Shown: positions 35,609 through 47,330 of the stretch, in pieces
Layout: the number at the start of each line of letters is the position of its first letter
Numbering within the stretch: position 1 is the first letter of the stretch
Source: Physcomitrium patens
Lineage: Eukaryota; Streptophyta; Bryopsida; Funariales; Funariaceae
Direction: 5' to 3'
NCBI RefSeq assembly: GCF_000002425.4
Contig: NC_037254.1
Coordinates: forward strand, 18,656,880-18,720,879
Length of the DNA stretch: 64,000 bases
Position numbers and translations under genes: made by a program
The notes under the pieces: generated by a model
Databases searched by the model: none
What the model saw: the letters and a program-made list of their open reading frames with translations, nothing else
What the model was told of the DNA's origin: nothing

Positions 35609-36149
35609 TATTACAAATATACTTATATTTATTCAAATGATGTGAATAGATACAAGGATATAAAAATAGATTAATTTGATAATATCTTATAGAAAAGCTT
35701 CCTAGAAGCTTTTTAGATAAGATTTTAGCTTTATATATGTCTATAGGTGATTGATACATTAGAAAATTAACCAACAAGTTAGCCATATGTCACATGTATT
35801 GGTAGCTGGTGGTATAAGCTTATAATATAGCATATATATAGAAATTTTTTCTTGTAAATTAAGACATGTATCTTATAAATTGCACACATGTTTGAAGTTC
35901 TATAAAATGTTGTCACATAACTCTTAAGTAGATAGTATATATAGGAACAAGATTGAAGTCTTCTTTTTCTTTTGTCAATTCTTTTCTTGCTTCTATTCTA
36001 ATTTCAAGAGTCTCTAATTTCTTAGTCTATAGCAATAATCATTCTAATTTCTTATTAAATATATTTAATTTTTTATTTTTATTTTTCCATCTCTCTATTA
36101 TTCATTTTTCATTCATTTACATATCTTCTTTGAATTCTTATCCTTAATA
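35609..36149 (+). repeat. A2 3' LTR
   Basis: Begins TATTACAAAT where the A1 3' LTR has TGTCACGAAT and ends near 'tccttaata'. The TATA region (near 35935) and the 'ccatatgtcacatgtatt' block align with other family-A LTRs. Confidence 0.65.
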
Positions 36150-36289
36150 TTATATCTACAAGATTCATTAGCAACCATTATCAACCTTGACCAAGCACCT
36201 TTCTACAAAAATGCTCGATCCTTGACAATATCTTTTTTATTCATGAGACATTAAATCAAGCTAAAAAATCCAAATAAAATATAAACTTT

Positions 36290-36880
36290 GTAAAACTAGT
36301 CTTTTTAAAACTATATAATTAGGTCATTTGGGACTTTATATTAAACATGTTGTATAAGATGGAGTTTCTTAAGATCTTCATCAAAATAGTGATAATAATA
36401 TTAATAGAAGGAGAAGTTGCTACAAATAAGAATGAGAGATCCACATCTATATTCCTTATTAAAAGAAATTAAACAAGGTTGTATTGTAGTTCCATATTTA
36501 TTTATTCTACTAGGAAAAGCTTTTAATGCAAAGATCCACTAAGAACAATAAAGATACAAAGTTAAAAAATTTAAATTTTGAGGCTTACCAAAGGCTCAAT
36601 TGATCTTATAATATGATGGCAATATATATATTTTTTTTCAAGCCAAAAAGCTGCAAGAGTATCACCTTATTACCATACTAAGTATGTTTTCTATTGCCTC
36701 AGGATTAATAATCAATTGAAAAAAGTTAGGTGCCTATTGGAGGAGCAAGAGCAACATACTGCTTGAATAGATAAGATATTTTAATTGGCTCTTAATCTCA
36801 GAGAGATAATTAATTGAATTGTTAAAAATTTCTTTTAACCTTTCTATCACCACTCTTGATAGAAATAAATTCTTTATTAA
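36290..36880 (+). pseudogene. LINE (L1-like) reverse transcriptase relic
   Basis: One frame reads IKQGCIVVPYLFILLGKAFNAKIH, corresponding to the RQGCPLSPYLF block of plant LINE RT, followed by LILQYDGNIYIFFQA where the active-site YADD box is expected, and FSIASGLIINWKKLGAY, the next conserved RT block. Both aspartates of the box are degraded. No poly-A tail or target duplication was located. Confidence 0.6.
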
Positions 36881-36899
36881 TAAGATAAGGCAAAAATAG

Positions 36900-38700
36900 A
36901 TGCATTAAAATTCAATCAATTTATCGTTAGATAGATAAAGTATGATAGTGAAATAGATATTATTATTTACATATTGGTATTTTTTCAAAGTGTAGATAGA
37001 ATCTAAGTAAGCAATGAAGCTCATAAAAGCCACACAAAATAAATACCTATGGTTTAACTAAGAATACAAAATCCACTCCTACATAGCCAAATCGACTTTT
37101 ATTTTGAAGAAATACAACAGAAGATCTAGTTTCATTAACCTTGAAATTAATACAATTTTTCTTTTAAGCAAATGGATAGTCAAAGCTTGCTAGCTGAGCC
37201 ACTCCAATAAATTCTTTATCTTCCAATAAAGACTTGCACAATGCCAATTTTTTTAAAAAAGAAAATGGAATAGAGATCCTAATTGGTTCATAAGTATTAT
37301 TTATTTGTAAGTTACCAACATCCAAAATATAATCATATATAGAAAGTGATTTGCAAAACGAAATAGAAGTTGTACAATATTCACACAACTATGACAAAGT
37401 CTACAACACCATATTATAATTCAATTCCAAATTTACTACATCTATTTGTCTTGCCTTCACAATGTAAAAGGCAGCTATATTCTTTAAATGCAATATTCTA
37501 ATGGTGAGAGATTGATGGCTCTATGATTAGAATCATTACTTCACTTAAAATAAAATAAAGGTCAAATTTAGAACATCAAAAATTGACAAGCAGAATTGGA
37601 TTACTATTATCTTAGCCATATAAGCCACCTTCAAAGTAATATTATATAATAACTTATATACAACCTCTTCAAGAAATTTATTAGAATTTTATATCTTTAT
37701 CTTTCTATAAGATTCAACATTTATCACACAAGCCTCTTTGTGCTTCTATCCTTCAATCGATCTAGCAATTATTGTATTATATAAGAAACTCAGCCACGAT
37801 ATCTATTATATAGCAATTAGGAACCAAATTCTTCAATCTATTATTAACCTTATAATCTAGATCCATGAAGAGCCTCTTTTTATCAATAAAATCTTTAGAA
37901 ATAAGACTAGTAAAGATATCTATATATGCACAATTATGAAGATTTGTGTTATCAAGGTAGAGCAAGGCACCACACATAAGGTCATAAATTTCTTCTAAGG
38001 CCCAATGAAAGAGCTCAAATTTGATTCCAACTACTATTATTGGATATTTATTTAGAGCATATGGCATAAAGTTGTAGCAGTCAATAATTGGCATGGCAAG
38101 ATTACTTCTACTATTAATGTATCATTCATATATAGTCTTGCGTCCACTAATACAATACTCCATTGATTTTGAATGTGCCCACAAATCCAACAAATCTAGT
38201 CATAGAGTGCCGAAGTCATCTACACAATATAAAATTGGCCAAACAATCTTTTGTCACTATCCATCTCTACTTAAGCCCAAAGCTTTTTTGCAAACAAATT
38301 GTCCAAATAATTTAAGAGATTTGGCCAAATTTGATCACTCTTTAAGAAAAAAAACTCTTTAAAAAATCTGATTAGAACAAAATAACAAAGTTTTTAATAA
38401 TTTGGATTGATCCTTAGAGAAAATAATAAATTAAATATGTCAAAGTTTGATTGTTTATGCTTGCATTACATGACACAAGATAATGATTAAAATCCTTAAT
38501 GATGCTCCAAATAGTTGGTATGAATCTTTTATCAGTAGTTGAAAAAATAACAAAGTTTTCTATTCCAAAAATAGTAGAATAATCACATGGCATCTTAACA
38601 AATTTAGCTCCAATGTAAACTAGTCTATAATAAAGTAATAGTTGTAATATAATATTCTTTAAGTTCCTATCCAATATCACTTTTTGATAGGAATTTTGAG
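36900..38700 (-). pseudogene. Unidentified decayed coding region
   Basis: Three minus-strand open segments (38414-38680, 37777-38094, 37164-37388) and the broken text between them read like one old protein-coding region: normal residue composition, long hydrophobic/charged blocks and few low-complexity runs, unlike the surrounding AT-rich DNA. Distinctive pieces are GALLYLDNTNLHNCAYIDIF and NTYEPIRISIPFSFLKKLAL. I do not recognise the family. A plant-virus movement-protein-like pattern was considered but is weak. The arrangement could be a retroelement relic of a type not otherwise present here. Confidence 0.35.
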
Positions 38701-39648
38701 TCTTGTTTAGATCAAATGATTTTTTATTAATTTTTCTTTAATAAAATTCTTTCATTTGTACTAAAAAATAAAATAAAATAAAATATCTAATAAAAAATCA
38801 ATTATAAATCCATCATATAGCTCATATGTATTTAAAAGCAACATGTAAAACCATCCACATTATAGATTAAGGTTGGCACATGCATATATGCAATCGACAT
38901 GCAATTCCTAGACCATCGATCTAGCATCAACAACAATTAACAAGCAATATGTAATAAAAATGGAGCCAAATTGTTGCTTCTAAAGCCAACTTGGCAATTA
39001 CCAATGCCGATGCCAAACAATCTTGGATCCCAATTCAAGTTATTGATACAAGTGCAATCCTTTTGATAGCTACAGCTCCAAACACTTGCACTCCACTCAT
39101 TTATATGTATTGCTATTTGTGTAAATAGATCTAATTTTTAGATTGATTGAAATGAATATGAAATAAATGTCAAAAACAAAAACTATATTGAGCTTGTTAT
39201 ATATATGTATATTTATATATATATTTTTTCTTAATATTTTTTTATTATTTTTTTATTATAGTTAGTACGTGAATTTATTCAAAAGTCCATATAATTTATT
39301 TATGTGTCCATTTATTTATGAATTTATTCAAATAAGTGAAAATATTATTTAGTCAATTATTTTGATTATTAGATATTTGAATAAATGAAAAACAATAGAA
39401 AAACCCAACATCCAAGTAAAATACTAAGAACTTTCCATAGGCTTTAGAGATATTATATGTTTAGAAAAACATGCAGTATATGATTTTATGTTTTTCTTTT
39501 TTCTGTCCTTTTTTTCAATTTACTTGTCAAAATATTAGTTTAAAACATAAATCTCATCTACCAATTAATTCTTACATTTGCAATAGTATTCAAGGGCCAT
39601 TACTTTATCATATTACTTCCAAAACAAGGTGACAAGCTCCAGTTCTTT

Positions 39649-39686
<38 letters not shown>

Positions 39687-40285
39687 CATACATGTATGAA
39701 TAATCACATTGAATTAAAATTATAACATTAAAATAAATAAATAAATTCATGCCATAAATTAATCTCTAAATTATTGAATTATTAAATTATTAAAATGAGA
39801 GTTTGCATATTGAGAATGTGTGGTATTTATTGTCTACTGAATTAATTTAAATCCAAATAGCTGCAACTGCTTTAAGTTCATGTTATGTTTTTGAGTTTTA
39901 TATGCTTATCTTCCAAACGCTCCTTGGAGAATGTCTTATTCTCTTAGTAGATTGCTATTAAAAGTACTTTTTTCGTTTTTCTTTTCTAGTGGGATGAATG
40001 AGCCGTTTGTTTTTATCATTATTAAGCTAAATTTTAAGGAATGAGCTGAGCTTTATAAAGCAGCAGTTGGTGATATTAGTGGAAGATGTTTATCCTTCCC
40101 ACTATTCCAACACATTCCTTAGAGAATTTGAATTTCTGAATATACATTTATATATTTACATACATGTATAAGCATACTTGCATGTACGAATGTGTGTGTT
40201 ATATTAGAAAATGAGAAAATGCTATATTACAAAAACACTTGGTAGTTTTGTATTATATATAGTAAATATATAATAAAACCCCACA
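38701..40285. other. AT-rich non-coding stretch
   Basis: No gene seen. It contains a (TA)n run at about 39650-39682 and ordinary low-complexity DNA. It marks the passage from repeat-dense DNA to the less repetitive YUCCA neighbourhood. Confidence 0.5.
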
Positions 40286-40670
40286 AAGAATGGGATCCAA
40301 TGGGATGGATTACGCAATAGAAGCAAGTGGAGTGGGGAAAAAAGTAAAAGTAAAAGGTGGTTTCCGCCTGTTTACTGGTTGGGTTCTATTCACACGGCTA
40401 AATATTTGGACCCAATGGTTATCCGCGAGGGACATTCCGGTGGAATATTCCTGTTCTCTCTTGGGTTCTACCTCATCTGGTCCTGTGGAATTGGGCGCTC
40501 CCCTGCGGATCAGCCCGCTCTCGCGTGGCCTTTCGAATGAACTGCCACTTGTCGATGCCCGTGATCGTATCCTTTTCACACTAGCGGGCGCAGAAATAGG
40601 ACCCCGTTCGAGACGGAATTGGTCCACGTGGAGACCACGTGTAGCTCCCCTTCTCCCCCGCTGAATTGTT
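40286..40670. other. GC-rich island with two CACGTG boxes
   Basis: About 380 bases of markedly higher GC than both flanks, abruptly bounded. ORFs longer than 100 codons exist on both strands (40290-40664 plus, 40310-40627 minus), but neither has recognisable domains. The ORFs may simply reflect the lack of AT-rich stop codons. Two CACGTG palindromes lie 7 bases apart near 40625 and 40637. A 23-bp segment at 40325-40347 has an exact inverted copy at 41312-41334. It may be an exon or promoter remnant or the body of a small transposon. Confidence 0.45.
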
Positions 40671-40864
40671 CGTTGGCTTCCCGCCTCTGTTCACACAGCA
40701 GCCTGGGCTATTGACTCAAGCTTGTTTTCATTCATCCATATAATTATATCCATCCATCTCAAACTTGATCCATTGTGGATAATATGTTAGTGAATGATTT
40801 CTTTGATTTTGGCCAATGAGATGGCTTCTCTATGTCTTTTTGTTTTATAATTAAGTTTCTTTAT

Positions 40865-40898
<34 letters not shown>

Positions 40899-41334
40899 CA
40901 CACTATTTTAGACATATATGTATATGTGTATATGTAAGTTCAAGTATATGATTTTATTTATTTTTTATTATTTATTTTTCGTTTCGGGTTTTTCCACAAG
41001 TGGTTGCATACATTGGTACGTTATAGTGATGAACTAAGAATTTTCAATTTCTAATTAGATTTTATTAAAAAAAAAATTCAAATCTGATTTGTAATTGAAT
41101 TCAAGTATGATTGAAGTAAAAAAGTCGTATTTTAATAGAGTTGGTGATGAGATGCAATAAAAAAATAAAAAAATAAAAGTTGTAGTTTTTTAGAAAACTT
41201 GATATTAGAAAGCTGTATTCTAAATACTTTAAATATTCAAAAGATCATTACAACTCATGTAATGGACATAAAAACGACCATATAATGTATGTTTACATTA
41301 TATTTACTTTGTTACTTTTTTCCCCACTCCACTT
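40325..41334. repeat. Exact 23-bp inverted repeat, arms 40325-40347 and 41312-41334
   Basis: The left arm starts AAGTGGAGTGGGG and runs through AAAAAAGTAA; the right arm is its exact reverse complement. The arms enclose the GC-rich island and AT-rich DNA. No matching target duplication was found outside the arms, so a transposon is not established. Confidence 0.55.
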
Positions 41335-43540
41335 ATTTACTTTGTTACTTTTGTTACCTTTTCTCACAACTCTTTTCCACAATCCTGCTTGCCTTTGATA
41401 GCAATGTTTTATTTCATTTGCCAAAAAAAGCAAATATATAAAAAAATTGAACATTACAGCCAGAAGTGATACACTTGTTTAGTGGAAGTTCCAGTTAGTT
41501 TTTTGGAGACAAAGATAGTAAAACATGTTGGACTTGCATAAACTGTGATTTAGGGTTAAATAAAACAAATCAAAACAATTTTCCTTGTTGATAAACTTAT
41601 GTCTTTGTTTATGCTTCGTGATCCAGTTTAGAAGGGAAAAAAAGAGAGAGCGTGTGTTTGAAAATGTTATGATATTTTATAAATGAATGGATACAACAAG
41701 TGGATATTTCTTTTTAACAAGTACTTGAGAATCATAACCCATAAAATAAAACTATAAAAAAGAGCATTAGCAGCCATAACCACATTCCCTTTCCCTTTTT
41801 ACTTAGATTGTGAGGGGCTCCTTATTCTTGCAAAATAATGATTAGGTGTTTAATTCAATGCACAATAAAAGTTGAAGTCTTTAGCAAAATTGAAACTAAA
41901 CCAAATCGTTTTTAGTTAAGTTACTCAAATTCTTGCCTACTAATCACCTTTCCTCTTTTTTCTATTTTAAAAAATAAACAACCAAATAAAATGTAGTTGG
42001 TTTTAGTTTGTTTTTTTGTTTTTTTGTTTTTTGCATGAGTTTGGTCAACAACTTTATTGTTTGTTATTATTGTTATTAATTTTATAATTTTACATTACAT
42101 TTTAAATGTGGATGTATGTTGCACTTCATTTTCATAACATAATATCTCAAAAAAATGTTAAAATTTCATTTGTGGATCTAGAAGTTGAATCAACATAATA
42201 TAGTGAAGGGAAAATCATTGAAACAGAGGAATGGTGTGTCAATAGTGGCTTTTCCTGATCCATGTAGCTTCTTTTTTTATATTTGTATACAAAGAAGAGA
42301 TATAACAAATAAAATGAGACAAATTCTCATTTAAGCAAAAATCAACAACAATGTCAAAAGCATAATTTGTCTCAGCCCACCATGTCATTCTGATGTTGCC
42401 AAGCAGAAGAAGCCTCAGCAATTTTAGTGTGGAAGCAAATTTAATCTAAAATATTAATAGGACAAAGGCTTCCTTTTTCTATATATATACATACATATAT
42501 ACATATATATACATATATATTTCTTACACTTTACAAACATCTGGGACTTGACGCTCTGAACTGGGACTTTGCTTATTCAGGGATTGAATTTGCAATCAAA
42601 CACCCAAATTCAGGGAGAATTATAATTATTAAACCAATAAAATAATGAAAACGAAGTGGCTCAATCCAAATGCGGATGATGATGGGTTCATGATCTGATA
42701 TGATATTGCTTGAATCCCTACTTCCTGCCTTGTACGAAAAAGAAAAGAAAAGAACAGAAAATGAAGTATAAAAGGACATAAATTAACTTACACTGTTTGT
42801 TGAAATTAATCCCCAAAGGTGGGGGTTTTAGGGTTGTGGATCAATAAGATCATTCCGGGATGACATTCTTGCACTTTTTACACAAACTGGACAAAGCTCT
42901 GTTTGAATCAACTGAGAATATGAATATATATATATATATATATATATCCTGGAACCTGAGAATGATCAGTCTGTGATTCTAAACTCATTCTTTAGTTGAC
43001 ATATTTAATTAGGACTATATTGTTCTCATCCAATCATATATATATATATATATATATTACTAAAAAAAACTCAACAGTGTTTATGAGAGAATGTTAAAGA
43101 CAATGGCTCTGTATCATTATCCAACAGCAGTCTCATGTCCAACAGGATGATTACTTACTGTAAGACTAAGTTACAGTGTATGATTGTTCGATGTTCCAAT
43201 GTTGTTGTTTACATGATGGTGTATGATTTGAAGTAGTGACATCTACAACAATGCATTTGAATTATATACTAAAAAAATGCAGTGAGAAAGATTAACAAAC
43301 TCTAATCACATACAATTTAATTATGGAATTTCAACACTTAATACAGCTCTCACACACACACACACAAAGAGAGTTAAAAAAAAATAAAAATTAAAATAAT
43401 ACATTCTACTGTGAACATCAGCAGGCGAAAATGTATATGATGCTGTGAACTCAACATAAAAGGTTCCACCATTTCCAACTCGTCCCATATCCACCGAATC
43501 ATAGAATTTTCAGCACTAAAAATTCATGAGGCCATGGAAG
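41335..43540. other. AT-rich non-coding stretch downstream of YUCCA
   Basis: No supported gene. Several (TA)n runs occur (42480-42520, 42924-42948, 43037-43057). Short ORFs at 42239-42779 lack recognisable features. Confidence 0.5.
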
Positions 43541-43619
43541 GCTTTCATGTATTAATCAATGGAGGCAACTCAGCAAAACAAAAGCCATCACGAGCACCGA
43601 GATAAGGCGCATAAAGTAT

Positions 43620-43655
<36 letters not shown>

Positions 43656-44141
43656 CACTACCTTGTGGGGATTGATTCCTGTTCGAAAGCAAAATCCTTT
43701 ACGCTTGAAAATAAAAAATAAAAAATAAATGTAATCCCTGGGGCAAAATTGTATGGGACACGCTGGCGGTGGAGGGAGGGGTAGGGAGGGTCTTGTGACC
43801 CGGACTGAGAAGGTCTTGTGCCCTCGTCGACGCCCACTGAGTCTGAATCTCACCCTCCACGCTTCTTCATGGTGCCTGCGTCGGCGTTGAATTCGAGGCT
43901 GTGGATCGGGCGGTGGAATGTGTGTCTCCTTCGACAAATGGAGATCACTCTTCCCTTAGCGAATTCGCAGTTTGAGCACACCGCAATGTTGTCCACATGA
44001 GGAAGAAGGCCGAGCAACCGACGTTGCGGTTTGTGTTGGATTTCGGCGAGTTTCGAAATCTGCTTGATATGGGGGTGGGGGAGCTAGTGACGGACTGGGG
44101 ATTCAGTGTGTGTGTGTGTGAGTGTGGCTGTGGGAAGGTCG
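43541..44141 (-). other. Probable 3' flank of the YUCCA gene
   Basis: GC content rises from about 43740 toward the gene. A 29-base A run (T on the gene strand) lies at 43627-43655. A 130-codon minus ORF (43545-43937) spans the homopolymer and has no recognisable domain; it looks fortuitous. The 3' untranslated region of YUCCA must lie here. Confidence 0.4.
43627..43655. repeat. A homopolymer, 29 bases
   Basis: Uninterrupted A run downstream of YUCCA. Similar T runs lie at 9544-9570, 51067-51096, 53262-53291 and 55747-55780. Confidence 0.9.
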
Positions 44142-45452
44142 TTAAGGGGGTGGGTATCTAGATTTTAGAGGGGAAACGAGGTGCTTGTGAGACTCCAAGG
44201 ACCAGGCATCGCTGATGGCCTCGGCAATGTATTTGGCATCGAAGGTTGCTCCCAGAATCCCTTTCCTCCCAAACCCGGCGACGAAGAGGCCGCGTCCCGC
44301 CTTCCATGTTCCCAGGGAAGGATTCTTCGGCAGGCCTTCGGGGGAGAAGAAACCGCCATCGTCGCTGAGCCATCGCGGGACATTGCTCCTGTACCCGGTG
44401 GCCAGCACGACAGCATCGAACTCCGCGAATTGGTCGTTTTCGAACTTGGCGCCTTGGGAGGTGAGATGAGTTACGCCCGGACACACCTTGATGGCGCCGC
44501 TCTTGATCTTGGCGAATGTGCCCACGTCTAGAATGGGCGTCTTGCCCTGCTCGCACTTGATGGTCATCGGCCCATTCGCAGGGCGTTTGAAGCCATAGCT
44601 CGTCGTGTCGCCCAGCACTGCCCGGGCGTACACCACCAGAAGCGCGTCCGTGAACCACAGCGGGAAGCGCTTCATCATGCTCATGGCCACGGCGAACGTG
44701 GACACGCCCAGAATTTCCCTCGGGAGAATGTGCACCGGGCTGCGCACAACAAGCGAGGGTTTAGCATTGAAATTCGCCAGGTCCAAGGCAATCTCCATCC
44801 CCGAGTTTCCACACCCTACGACGAGCACTCGCTGCCCCATGTAATCGGCTCCTGTCTTGTAATTGCTCGAGTGCAATACTGGGCCTCTGAAGTCTCTCAA
44901 CCCCTGCATGTCAGGAGTGTAAGCCTCGGCGTTCTCCCCGGATGCAACAATCAACCACCGCGAACAATACTCCGTCACGCACTCTCCAGAACCCGCGCTG
45001 GAAGGCTGCGATTCAACCTTCCAGCATGACAGCTGAGGGTCGTAATACGCAGCGTTAATCTTCGTGTTAAACTGAGCTCTCATGTCAAAATGCCGGAAGT
45101 AATTCTCCAAGTAGTCGACGAATTGCTTCCTGTTCGGATACATCGGATAATCCTCCGGGAAAGGGTAGTGCGGCAGCTCGCAGAATTGTTTCGGGATGTG
45201 GAGATGAAGGCGGTCATAAGCCTTGTACTTCCACAATGAACCAATACCGTCCGATTTCTCAATGATCAAGGAAGGCACTCCCTTCATCGTGAGGCATGCG
45301 GCAACTGCCAACCCCGAGGGCCCGCCTCCCACGATAATGGCACCCTCGACGAAAGTAGGAGCCGAATTTGCCATCACGGAGGAGACATTTCCTGCTTCAC
45401 GAGTCATTTCCTCCAACCCTGGCGAGTGGGAGAATGCAAAGTAGGGTGGCAT
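44142..45452 (-). CDS. YUC: YUCCA-type flavin-containing monooxygenase (indole-3-pyruvate monooxygenase), single exon
   Basis: Predicted enzyme of the last step of the main auxin pathway: NADPH- and O2-dependent oxidative decarboxylation of indole-3-pyruvate to indole-3-acetic acid. With the chosen start (Met at 45452, MPPYFAFSHS) it has 436 aa, the usual YUCCA length. FAD-binding GGGPSGLA is at 42-49, the FMO signature FRGPVLHSSNY at 188-198, NADPH-binding GCGNSG at 213-218 and an ATGYRSNVP motif near 360; IEKSDGIGSLWK and LHIPKQFCELP are further family landmarks. The frame stays open upstream to a Met at 45569, but those 39 residues are hydrophobic and unlike the family; a start at 45407 is also possible. 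No intron is needed, whereas YUCCA genes of flowering plants usually have introns. It appears intact and is the only clear host gene in the window. Confidence 0.93.
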   Translation of the reverse strand: MPPYFAFSHSPGLEEMTREAGNVSSVMANSAPTFVEGAIIVGGGPSGLAVAACLTMKGVPSLIIEKSDGIGSLWKYKAYDRLHLHIPKQFCELPHYPFPEDYPMYPNRKQFVDYLENYFRHFDMRAQFNTKINAAYYDPQLSCWKVESQPSSAGSGECVTEYCSRWLIVASGENAEAYTPDMQGLRDFRGPVLHSSNYKTGADYMGQRVLVVGCGNSGMEIALDLANFNAKPSLVVRSPVHILPREILGVSTFAVAMSMMKRFPLWFTDALLVVYARAVLGDTTSYGFKRPANGPMTIKCEQGKTPILDVGTFAKIKSGAIKVCPGVTHLTSQGAKFENDQFAEFDAVVLATGYRSNVPRWLSDDGGFFSPEGLPKNPSLGTWKAGRGLFVAGFGRKGILGATFDAKYIAEAISDAWSLESHKHLVSPLKSRYPPP

Positions 45453-46330
45453 TGTGAAAGTTCCAACGTGCAACTTCACAGTGACAAAAATAATACCTCG
45501 AACACACACCACAAAAAACCAAAGCTGACCGCTGCAGTAGGTCGTGACAACCCAACCAAACCGTCCCAAATTACATGTTCACCCCGTCGCGAGCCTCGAC
45601 CCAGCAGTAGTGGTTCAATCGACGAAATCGTGCCGTCTGGTTTCAGGCCAAACCATAAAGTGCTCACGTCAACGTTCAGGTCCCCACGAAACGCTCGAAT
45701 GCAGCCGCTAGGTTCCTAATGAACATATAAAAACAATCACACACACACAGGCACACTTCCAAGTAGAGCTCCAGCACCTCGAACATGACACCTCGAACCC
45801 AACGCTGGGATCCTGCGAGGAGGAAAGCCACGGTCGGAGCAGGTCATGAAGAGTTGGGAGCCAGATCTAAGCCTCGCATGAATGCTCAACTAGAACGCTG
45901 AAGGAAGGCGACTCTACGTTCACGAGGCGATATATACAACCACTGTCGAGGCACACAGGCTGGATGAGAGGATAGAGGTGCTACCTTGCTGGAGGTATGA
46001 AGGAATCAGTTCTGTATTACCTTCTTTAGTGGACTTCATTCTAAACACACCTACACATATGCACAAATAGTCTCTCTCCCTCACCTCCTTGACGACCCAT
46101 CCCTGCGCCGCAAAGCCAAACCAAGCCCGTTCCGCCGCAATCGTTAAACGCAGTACTCAAGTAAAACAATCACTCCTCTGTACAGTGCGGCGCAGTTTTC
46201 TGACCCCTTACCACGGAATCCGCGGCTCCAATTCACCGAAATCTCAAGCCTTTCTCATTTCCTAGCACCAGTGTTCTTACTCTCACCCAGGTCTAGTTTA
46301 GCTCATGTTGGTGGTGTTGAGTTTCATCTC
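45453..46330 (-). promoter_or_regulatory. YUCCA 5' untranslated/promoter region
   Basis: GC-rich, non-repetitive DNA directly upstream of the start. The gene strand has TTTATATG near 45724-45731, a possible weak TATA box about 275 bases before the Met. A (CA)n stretch is at 45738-45755. No clear auxin-response pair was identified. Assignment rests on position. Confidence 0.4.
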
Positions 46331-47104
46331 TCATTGATTTAATTTGGTTGTTTTTTCGCCTTCCCAGTATCGTTCGCTCATTCATTGCGTCTAGATTTGC
46401 TCTATCATGTCCCATCATGTCTATATGCCAGTGCCCCCTCCCAGAGGTGCAAGGATTTGAGTCACACAAACACAATCCTGAAATCAGATCACAGCTACAT
46501 TTTTTTTCTCCCTTCCACAGGGTGCATGCATTACATTCATGCATGTGAGGTTGTGGGCTGGGTTTGTCAGCTCCATCACCACCAGGTTCATGAGCTCATG
46601 CTGCTCCCTTCTCTCCATTCTCATGAAGGCCCCATTGTAGCTCCCCCACCCACCTTCTCATATGCAAGCCCCCTTTGCCTTGCTTTACTTCCACCCTGTG
46701 TGTGGTCTCTAGCTCTCTCTCTCTTTCTATTGTGGGCTCTTTTCACCTTGAGTTTGACCTCATGTGCTTTGGGAGCTACCCCAATGTCAAGTTCTCCCCC
46801 CCCCACAATGACATGGCTACCCAAGTGTGCCACTTTCTTTTGTTACATGCACATGTTATTTTTTTCTTTAAATTTATTTTACAGTATTTTTTTGGTTCCA
46901 TATCTGTAAAAAATATAAATAAATAAATAAATAAATTATTGGAACGATCATAACACATACTAGAAGTTGCAAATAGGTCCAAGTCAAGATTTGGACTGTT
47001 GGTTTTAAATACATAACTTCTTTATGAACAAATATCCAAAAATCAAGAATCTAAGAGAAGTCAAGAAAGAAGGAAATAATATATATATATATATATATAT
47101 AAAA
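46331..47104. other. Moderate-GC flank with pyrimidine-rich tracts, no gene identified
   Basis: A 174-codon plus-strand ORF (46385-46909) is rich in Leu, Ser and Cys without recognisable domains, and its opposite strand is (GA)-rich as in plant 5' leaders. It may be distal promoter or leader of the YUCCA gene. A (TA)n run is at 47079-47100. Confidence 0.35.
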
Positions 47105-47283
47105 GGAATTTTTAAATTGACCCAAGAATTTACTAAATTGACCCACCCATCTTAACCATCATCAAAAAATTCTCCACTTTTGGTTCTGCATTGGTCAAAA
47201 ATCAATGAAAAAATGGTTGAATTCTCAACCAATGATGATAGGTGGGTCAATTTAATAAAAGCTTGGGTCAATTCAACAATTCC
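47105..47283. mobile_element. Foldback MITE, about 179 bp
   Basis: The first and last roughly 47 bases are near-perfect inverted repeats: both begin GGAATT and contain ATTGACCCAAG and TAAATTGACCCACC. The middle is short and non-coding. It sits between two (TA)n runs, so a TA or longer AT target duplication cannot be resolved. Such a structure is moved in trans by a DNA transposase not present here. Confidence 0.7.
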
Positions 47284-47298
47284 CTACATATATCTATA

Positions 47299-47330
<32 letters not shown>

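Larger units (their letters stand above)
31440..36149 (+). mobile_element. Element A2: strongly decayed family-A chromovirus lacking the 5' end
   Basis: Homology to A1 starts just after the zinc-knuckle region of gag (A1 about 14060) and runs through protease, RT, RNase H, integrase, chromodomain, 3' ORF and 3' LTR. The 5' LTR, leader and most of gag are missing. The bases are even more AT-rich than A1, with many stops and small indels, so this is an old copy. No clear target duplication was found. Confidence 0.8.

Noticed and set aside
36900-38700. Plant-virus movement-protein relic
   Set aside because: Only a loose spacing resemblance in one segment; no RT, coat or knuckle motif of a pararetrovirus was found nearby, so the identification was not made.
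40290-40664. Overlapping 124- and 105-codon ORFs on opposite strands in the GC-rich island
   Set aside because: Both arise from scarcity of AT-rich stop codons; neither has domains or a convincing start.
43545-43937. 130-codon minus ORF downstream of YUCCA
   Set aside because: It reads through a homopolymer giving a poly-Phe run and an Arg/Pro-rich start; no recognisable protein.
46385-46909. 174-codon plus-strand ORF upstream of YUCCA
   Set aside because: Low-complexity Leu/Ser/Cys/His composition with no domain; the opposite strand is (GA)-rich, leader-like DNA, so the open frame is probably chance.
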